64,000 nucleotides of DNA from Odontesthes bonariensis (lineage: Eukaryota > Chordata > Actinopteri > Atheriniformes > Atherinopsidae): the NCBI RefSeq assembly GCF_027942865.1, contig NC_134525.1, positions 21,451,657 through 21,515,656 on the forward strand, in the 5' to 3' direction. This document shows, piece after piece, positions 39,201-48,200 of the stretch. A program made the position numbers and the translations under genes. Every line of letters begins with the position of its first letter. The stretch's first letter is position 1. A model generated the notes under the pieces. The model did no database searches, was not told the DNA's origin, and worked only from the letters and a program-made list of their open reading frames with translations.

Positions 39201-42200
39201 CAATATTCAAAGTGTTTTGCTTTAATATTGTTGTTTGATTTACCTAAATGATTTATCCAAATTCACTGTCAAGCCAATGTAGTACTGGGTTTGAGAAAGC
39301 TGTGCTATCTGTTAAAACACAAGCATTAGAGGGACACTTTTACACATTTATAGAAGCAGGTCAGGAAGTCTGAAAGAATTTGACATGGTGCCCTTTTTAC
39401 CCTCTATATTTGGTAATAAAATGTATTTCTCACTTGTTTCCAGAGGAACTTCCTCTCACTCTCCCCCGTGATGACTGCAAGTTCACCAAAGTTTCTTTTG
39501 CAGTAAGCTCTGGCTTCTTCCATTGCTAAATTGTCTTTGTTGATGTAGTAGTGAGTGTCATTGTATATGAGCCATCCATCGTCTGTGGTGTTGTATACTG
39601 CAAAGAGAAAAAGAGTCTACAACAGTGAGAACTGCTGGAGTACTTCGAGCCAGAGATATCATCATCTGTTGCTGGATTTTTGTGTTGTTGTGTTTTGTAA
39701 AGTCTTGTTTGTCTTTTTGTCTTTTTGGTTATGCTGTCTTTTGTGAAATTCTACATTTTCTCTCTTGTTATTTGTGAAAAGTTTTGTTTTTCTCTTTATT
39801 GATTTGTTTTTGATTGTGTCGTCCTTTGCAGGTCAGTTTTGCTGTTTTTTTTGTGTGTGTGTGTGCATGTGCATATTTGACCGTGTTCATCTCTTGCTTT
39901 GGTGTTTTGCATCTCAGGGTCACTGTACATAGTCTTACAAAACAGCTCTTTCTATTCTCATGATTTATGTATCAGGTCGTTACTACGAAGCAGGATAAAA
40001 GGTTTAGTAAGATGACTTCAGGTTCTGTTCAGGATTTTCAGTTTCTCAAAGCTCGTACTTTTCTTACCAGGATGTATCGCTGTGGCAACTTATGCTGAAA
40101 ACTGGACCGTGTTAAGTTCAGAGATAAGAGATCAGCTTTCCTTCTTGCTATTCTTACAGCACCTGTGTTGCTTCTCAATCAGCTTGAAAATTTGAGTTGT
40201 TATTGGTCATTTGATGCCAGCTCCGCCTTTTTTAGTTGAACGCGCATATATATCCAATGTCAGAAAACCTGGGTTGACTCACTGAATTAATAACCAGTAT
40301 TTTAGTACTGCTGCGCAAGAACTCTGTTAGTTGTTAGCATTAGTTAAACCAGATCACCTAAAGATACTCTAGATACTGTATGTTGAATCTGCTTCATAAC
40401 AGGTCCCTTATATTAGATAAATATAACCTCAGATGAAAAGCAAAACAAGACATATTAGAGTGTGAGTACATGTGTGAAAAACTGTCTTCACTCTGACTGC
40501 TTCCATAGAAATTAGGAGTGTAAGTAGCACCCACGTGCTGCTAATCAAAGGCACTCGATTAAATGATCATCAGTGTTAGCACCTCTATAAAAGCATAAGT
40601 TTGGTTAGTTTGATGGTCTGGAGCATTCAGATGTGTGTTAACTCTACAATTAGAAAAAGACTGAACAAGTATGACTTGTATTGAGGGGTTGTGTCACTCC
40701 ATGGTGAAGTTTTGTCTCGTTCCATTTTTTGTCTCCTGTTTTATTTTGAAAAGTAACTCTCCTCTCTTTTTCCTGATTGTTTCCACCTGTTCCCCATTAC
40801 CCCATGTGTTTAAATAGTCTGCGTCTTCCTTTTGTCCTGTGCCAGAGTTTTTCGTCCTATCGATCACCCCAGCTGTATTCCAAGACCTTGACCAAGCTGT
40901 AGTCATCGTTGCATCGTTTGTTTATTTGTCCTTTGCCTTCTCGTGAATGATCTTTTGTTTACATCCGTCAGGAGAGATTTCGTGTTTTTGCTTAGAACCT
41001 TGTTTTACGTTTTATTCTAAGTGAGTTTTTGTTTTCCTCCCTTTAGAGTGATTTTGATCTAGATATTTCATTAATGTCGGCATCTGCCATTAATCTATCT
41101 CTGCTTCTGAGTCCTGTTTCGAGTCCCGGCCTGATAGGTTGCAGGAGAAAGCCTCTTCTCTCTAAAAAGAACATGGCAGCACAGCTGCTAGATTTGCAAA
41201 ATTGCATCTGAACAAACCACAAGACTTCTGGAACAATGTCCTTTGGATAGACCAAACCTAAATGGACCTGTTTGGTCATAATGCACAGCAGGATCGGTGA
41301 CAGCTAAAGGTTGGCTCAAAGTGGATCATGCAACGGGGCAATTATCCCAAACAAGGCAGCAAATCTACATCAGAATGACTAAAAAAAAAACCTGAAGGGA
41401 GCTATTATAAACAAAAGTCTGACATCGTATAGAAAAAAATTACTTCAAGTTTCTGCTGTTAATAATGGTTCTACAAACTGTTGAATCATGTGGTGGACAC
41501 ACTGCTTCTGCATTTTGTCTCACGTTTTGTTCAATAAATAATGAGTGTAGTATTTCTTTAAGGCCCGGTCACACATCCCTCCACGGGCATATCGCGGCCG
41601 AATCACGGCCAAAAATTTCTGCCCGTGAAGCAGACGCTGTGCAAAATGTGCAAAATTGGCTTACCCGCGGTTTACCTGTGGTATGCCCGCGGAACAGACG
41701 CCGGCGACTGTTCCGCGTCCTTATCGCGGGTGAAGCGCGGCGGTACCGCGGCCTACCACGGGTATAATAAAGCAGCCGAACCGGGCTGTAGAAATCATAA
41801 CCGCTCAAGACACAGTCCCGTGAAGATGGCACCGAAGAAGAAGCAGCGTGCGAGCAAGAAGCCGAGGGCGAAGGCAGCAGATGAAGGCAGCCCAGTGCTG
41901 TAACACTGTAACACTTGGTTCTGATGCTGCTGGAGCAGCAAGACGAGGTCATTACTGTGACGGGGATCCATGTTCACCCCTTGACGTCTGGAGCACAACT
42001 GACGAATGCTCGGCAAATCGCGGAGAAAGGCGTTTGTCCGTGCTTACACGCGGTACACACGCTAACAACGCGGTACAGACGCGGAACAAACGTGTTATGA
42101 CCGTGCTCCACCCGCGATTACCCGCTGATCCTACCGCGTGTAACCACGTCTTAACCGCGGCCGTAGCACGTCCCAGCACGTTCGTTCCGCGTCTGTACCG

Positions 42201-45200
42201 CGTCTTTACCGCGTGTGTACAACGTGTACCGCCCGCGATTACCCGCGGTCTAAAGTTTTGGGCAGCCCAAAACTTTTTCGCGCGGCCAACCGCGTGTGAA
42301 TTTCTTACCGCGTGTAACGACGGGTGAAGTACGGCTGTATCGCGTCTCAATCGCGACCTCAAAGCGTCCAACAGCGTCTGCTTCACGGGCAGACAGTTTT
42401 GGCCGTGATTCGGCCGCGATATGCCCGTGGAGGACATGTGTGACCGGGCCTTTATGTTCATCTGAAGCTTTCTTTATCTTATTTTAAGACTTTTATTATG
42501 TCCTGAAGAGGATGTGCTTTCTTTTTCACAAGACCGGAAACCAATTATGTTAAAGATTATATTCAAATATTGATATTCATCTAAATCTAAATAAAGACAC
42601 AATCATAAAGCTTAATCGTCACTGCAATCCCTTCAAGTATTGTTGCTACATTTCAAACAGGGTGCCGAAGTGATTGATTGATTGACTGACTGATCAACAT
42701 TGTTTGGCAAAAGAAATGCAGTAAACAAACAGAACACTGCTGAAACCTACCCACTTGAACTGTGACAGGCTCAGGTTTGGGAGTTGCACCTGAAAATAGA
42801 AGTACAATCAGACTCACATATCTAAACAGCAGGGATAGGCCTTAGTTAATCCGAATGAGCTTTTACCTTTACGTATCTGACAGATCCAGTTGTTGTAGCT
42901 CTCACAGTGCCGATCATTCCAGTGCTTTCCGTAGTAAAACTTGACTTCAATGCAGTGTTCATTATCATTGTGGTTGTTTGGTTCCCCAAAGTCGAAGTTC
43001 TCAAAGCCATACTATGTCACAGTTTTTGGACAAATACATGATTAGGTCAGGGTTTGGATTAGCAGGGAGGAAATCATTTTGTGATTGCAGTGAGAAGCTA
43101 CATACAGGCGAGCCATCACTCCAGGCAAAACCTTCATTGGGACCCTGCAGTCTGAGGCCGATCCAGAATGTTTCTGACAAATGAGGACTTTAAGGGAGCA
43201 GAAAACAAGATAACTGATGATCACTTGAACTGCCTCATATGAACTCATGTTATGTACAAGCTGCTGGTGCAAGCTAACATACCTGGAAATTTCCAGGTCC
43301 TCCTCACTGTGTATGCTCATCAGGTCTCCACCAATGTCCTTGCAGAAGTTCAGAGCGTCGTCCCAGGTCTTCTTAAGTTCATCTTTTTTTTTGTAAGTCT
43401 TTTTTTAATTTGTGATAAAAACGGGTTACTTTTTTGCTCTTTTTTATAAGAAGCGCTCACTTCAAAGATCATGTCAGTTTGTCACCTACTTTATAGCAGA
43501 TATTTCTTTCGGCCACGGGGTTCCAACCGGGAGCACAGCTCAGGGCCGGGGTGGTGGGAGGAGGTGTTGTTGGCTGTACACCCTCTGCCTGCTTCTTGCA
43601 AATATACTTCTCCTTTCTGCTGCAGGCGATAACATCCCATAATCCAGCAAAGGTCCCGGTTGTCATGGCAACACACCCCTGTTTTCTGTCTTTTGTTGAA
43701 CACATTGAGAGAAAGAATAAAAAAAGAAAAGAGGAATAAATGTTACAACCAATCAAACACAGTGAGGAAAGTGTCATTGACTAAATGATGATTTTGGGGC
43801 ATTGAAAGGCAAGGCACATCTACAGCCGTTTAGCTGCACTCCACTGACAAAGACGGGATGATATTTTACAAGTATAATCTTCACCATGTTAATTTTTTTT
43901 ATTTGCCCCATAGCATCTTAAACAGCACTACATACTAATTGCATCTGAGTCTTTTAAAATGCCAGAAATCTCGCTGGAACTTTTTTATTAATTGATTTAA
44001 ATCTTCAGATGACACAAGAACATTAAGAAAAAAACAAGAGTTCCAGCAGCCCATCTTTCTCCACAGGGTTGAACAGATATTAAATCTTATATTTCTTAAT
44101 TATCTGTTAATCCAGTCTACTTTTAAAAATCAAAGAAAATTCTAATGCTCAGGCCACTAAATGGATTAATTAAAGATTTAATACTAAGTCCCTGAACTCC
44201 AGTCTTCCTCACTTGACTGACTTTTATTTTATATTTTATATTATAATATTATATTATATCCCCTCAATGAATTGTTTCATTACTCTCATTAATTAATTAA
44301 TATTGTATACGATATTATATAGGACATCTCTATATTTACTGTATAGCACATAAAAAGCAGCTTGCATAAAGATAAAGCAAAAGTTTTTTTTATAGATAGA
44401 TATACAGAGTTTAAAAATGTGTGCTCTACCTGGCATGCCCACATTGAAATGAGTGAAGGTGACCTTTCTTTTCGTTGTCCATATAAAATTGTGCCTGTCC
44501 GCTGTGTTGGAAAAGCCTGTCCAGAAATACTTCTCTGGTCTCAAACCCATCAAACTGACCAGGAAAGCATTCTCATATCTGCATTAAAATGCAAAAAATT
44601 TAAATTACTTCAAAATAAAGCCTTGAATGAATTGATTGATTAATTTAATTAAAAACTACAATTAGTTACCTGTTAGCCACGTCCACCAGGTTAGCACCAG
44701 CCTCCGAGCAGGCCTGCTTCGCCTCTTCAAAAGTTTTTGTCTCAGTGCCAATGTTATAACAATATGACTCAAACCTTGTGGAACCCTAAAAACAAAAAAT
44801 ACTTAAGACTAAATCTAAAAAATGCATTTTTTCATTCTTACAATCCTATTTACAGTAAAGCACATCACTCACAAGCTGACATCCTGGGTTGACTTCCTCA
44901 TGGGTGCCTCCAGATGGTTTGGTGGAAGCCTTCTTCTTACAGATATACCCATATGTCTTCTCACACATGTGATCTGCCCACTTCCCATCCTACATAAAAG
45001 ATGAACAGACTATGAGAGCAGAACAAGTGTGTCCACAAAGGAAAGTGTTTTATGCTTAAAAAAAAGGCCGTCTTTTTGCATTTGGACAAAACTGAGTTAC
45101 CTTTCCACTGATGATGACACAGTCTTCCTGATAGTTGGTGGCATGAGAAGGCTCATCACTCTGCCACTGGGTGAAGGTGACATGGGAGTGATCAGACCAC

Positions 45201-48200
45201 TCAAACAGCATCTGGTTCCTCTGATCGTTCAAGCCAATCCAGAACACATCTGTTGGCCCTGAAGTGTGAAATGTACACATGGACGTTGAGTAGACATGTT
45301 TCAAAACTCTTCAAAAGGACAAGAACAAAATATTAATATTCAAAAGTGTGCACCCCCTGGTCTCTACACCAAACTCCACGGCAGCTATCGAGCGGTGAAT
45401 CGAGAGCTTCGCCTTCTGGCTCAGATCCTTCTTCACCACGACAGGCCGACGCAGAGCCCGCATCACTGCTGACACCTTACTGATCCGCCTGTCAATCTCC
45501 TGCTCCATTTGTCCCTCACTCATGAACAAGACCCCGACATACTTGAACTCCTCCACTTAGGGAAGGATCTCATTCCCAACCCGGAGAGGGTATTCCACCC
45601 TTTTCCAGCTAAGGACCATGGTCTCGGATTTGGAGGTGCTGATTCTCATCCCAGCCGCTTCACACTCGACTACAATGAACCGCTACAATGAGAGCTGAAG
45701 ATCACGGCCTGACGACACTAACAGACCCGATTCTGAGGTTGCCAAAACGGACCCCCTCAATGCCCTGGCTGCACCTAGAAATTCTGTCCATGAGATTTAT
45801 GAACGGAATCATTGACAAAGGGCAGCCTTGATGGAGTCCAACCCTCACCGGAAACACATCCGACTTACTGTCGGCAATGCGGACCAAACACTGACACCGG
45901 TCATACAGAGACCGAATAGCCCCTATTAAGGGGCCCCTAATAGTCTCCATACTCCCGGAGCACCCCCCACAAGACTCCCCGAAGGACGCGGTCGAATGCC
46001 TTCTCCAAGTCCACAAAACACATGTAGACTGGTTGGGCGAACTCTCATGCACCCTCTAGGACCCTGCTGAGGGTGTAGAGCTGGTCCACTGTTCCATGGC
46101 CAGAACGAAAATCACACTGCTCCTCCTGAATCAGAGATTTGACTATCTGACGGATCCTCCTCTCCAGTACCCCAAAATAGACCTTGCCAGGGAGGCTGAG
46201 GAGTGTGATCCCCCTGTAGTTGGAACACACCTTCCGGTCCCCGTTTTAAAAGAAGGGGACCGCCACCCTGATCTGGCAGTCCAGAGGAGCTGTCCCCGAT
46301 GTCCACGCGATGTTGCAGAGGCGTGTCAACCAAGACAGCCCTACAACAGCCCTACGACAGAGTTCTTCAAGGCAGGAGCCTTCCTAAGGTAAGCCATCCA
46401 CCCCCGGGGCCTTGCCACCGAGGAGCTTTTCGACCACCTCGCCAACCTCAGCCCCAGAAATGGGAGACACCGCATCCAAGCTCCCTGACTCTGCTTCCTC
46501 ATTGGGAGGCGTGTCGGTGGGATTGAAGAGGTCCTCCCTACCGACTCACAACATCCCGAGTCGAGGTCAGTAGAGCCCCATCCTCACCTTACAGGGTATT
46601 GACGGTGCAAACCCCACCCACCTCTGCTTTCTATTATTTAAATTTCTATGACCATTTCCCAGCCAGGTTATTGCAACTTCTTCTTTTCTATAAAAGTTTA
46701 TAGTTAAAAGAATAATCACATGTAATGTTTGGACATGAGAACGTATACTATTGCTACAGTCTTTACTCTCTGTATGAACAAAAAGTTGCATATTTCCCAA
46801 AATAATTCTTACAGATTTTACACAAAGGGGCTCTTTGTTTTGTTGTTGTTTCATTTGTATAACTTATTGTAGACTTACTGTATCCAGACTGAGATATGAT
46901 GAAGCTCTGCTCCTCTATATTGTGTATGCTGGCCAAATCTCCTCCCTCTTTGTGGCATGCAGCCAAGGCATCCTTCCACATCTTTTTATTTCTCTCCAGG
47001 TACAAACAGTTACCTGCATAAGGAACCCAGTGACTGGGGCAGAAGCTGGGCGCTTTGACTGTGGATACACACAGATGGAGCTAAGGAACATAATCAACTA
47101 CGGTTTGGACAGTAAGGACTTACTTCAAAAGTAAACCACATTCTGAGTGTGTTGGATGGGGATTTTACTGTGTGGTGGGGGTAGACTGGTAGAGTTTCCT
47201 CTTCGACAAATGTAGCCAAGTTTCTTGGTGCAGGTGCTGCTCTCCCACTTTGAGGCTTTTGCAGCATTTAGAGTTGCACAGGTGAGCCCAGGTTCTGAGG
47301 AAGGATGACCTGTTGGAAACATTGGTTCATTGATGATAAATGAGAGAATTAACTTAAGTTGCTCCAGTCATTAAAAACATATCTTACAATAGAATTTCTA
47401 CACTAACCAGGGGCCCAGTTTAAGTATCTGAACGGGTTTCCATTGCTCCACTGCCATCCGCTCTCAACATCCAAGCTGTTCAGCCCAATCCAAAGAGAGG
47501 TTCCCAAGTGATTTGTCAACCCTTTGTCAACACATGAATATGACAGCAATTCATTTTCAACAATATGTCAACATAGGTAGCAGACACAAACTTAATGTTG
47601 TACCTGCAATGTATGACTGTTCGTGTAGTTCTACGATGCTGAGGAGATCAGCTCCCTGCTGCTGGCAGCTCTTCCTAGCCTGATGCCAGGTCAGCACTGC
47701 CTGTGCATTCCTCTGATACTGAACCCCTGTGACTGGGTCAGTGTCCCACCCAGTGGAGGCTAGATCATATTAAATACACATAACTCAACAAGTTAAAACC
47801 AAAAATAAAATAAATTGTTTACACTATTACCTTAAAGTAATGTTGACCTGTTGACAAAGAAGGACAATAAGGAGGTCAATAAAGTATCCAGCTTGATAAA
47901 CATCTACATGCTTATCTAGGAAAGAGCTTTTTCATGAGGGGCTATTGTAAAGGGAGATCCCTTTATTTTCCTGTTCCCTTCCTGCTCCGTTGTCAGGGGA
48001 GAAGACAAGAGGAAAACAAGGACAGTGCTGTGTTGACAACATGAGAGGAAGTGGTGGTGTTGTTCTGCTGCGGGAGAACAGGGGAGAGGGGTCAGAAACC
48101 AGACCTGTAAGCACTAACCTCTTGATAGGAGTTCTTTCGTCAATCAGCAAATTGTGCAAAGAGTTTGCAACTCTTTAGGAGTGCTGATTATTATAGATAT

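Larger units (their letters stand above)
40452..42540. mobile_element. Tc1-like element carrying two nested insertions
   Basis: The host element is recognisable from its ends, atgtgtgaaaaactgtcttc on the left and the complement of tttctttttcacaagacc on the right. Internal stretches include gaacatggcagcacagctgc and caaaccacaagacttctgga. It has no usable coding frame. Removing the two insertions listed below restores its continuity: gaggggttg meets caggagaaagcc, and tatttcttta meets tgttcatctg. Confidence 0.75.
39598..42750 (-). other. mrc1 intron 16 (transposon-filled)
   Basis: An intron of about 3.2 kb. A T/G-rich low-complexity stretch lies at 39,660-39,870, and from 40,450 to 42,540 it is occupied by nested transposons listed separately. 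Confidence 0.75.

Noticed and set aside
41848-42461. Several long overlapping frames on both strands (up to 169 codons)
   Set aside because: They are a by-product of the GC-rich repeats inside the Harbinger-like element: few stops, low complexity, no transposase motif.
46915-47097. A minus-strand frame MIMFLSSICVYPQSKR over exon 7
   Set aside because: It is the wrong frame over the true CTLD2 exon, whose own frame matches the receptor.
47125-47168. Apparent in-frame stop at the end of mrc1 exon 6
   Set aside because: A GTAAAA donor upstream at 47,168 restores the phase required by exon 7, so the stop is intronic.
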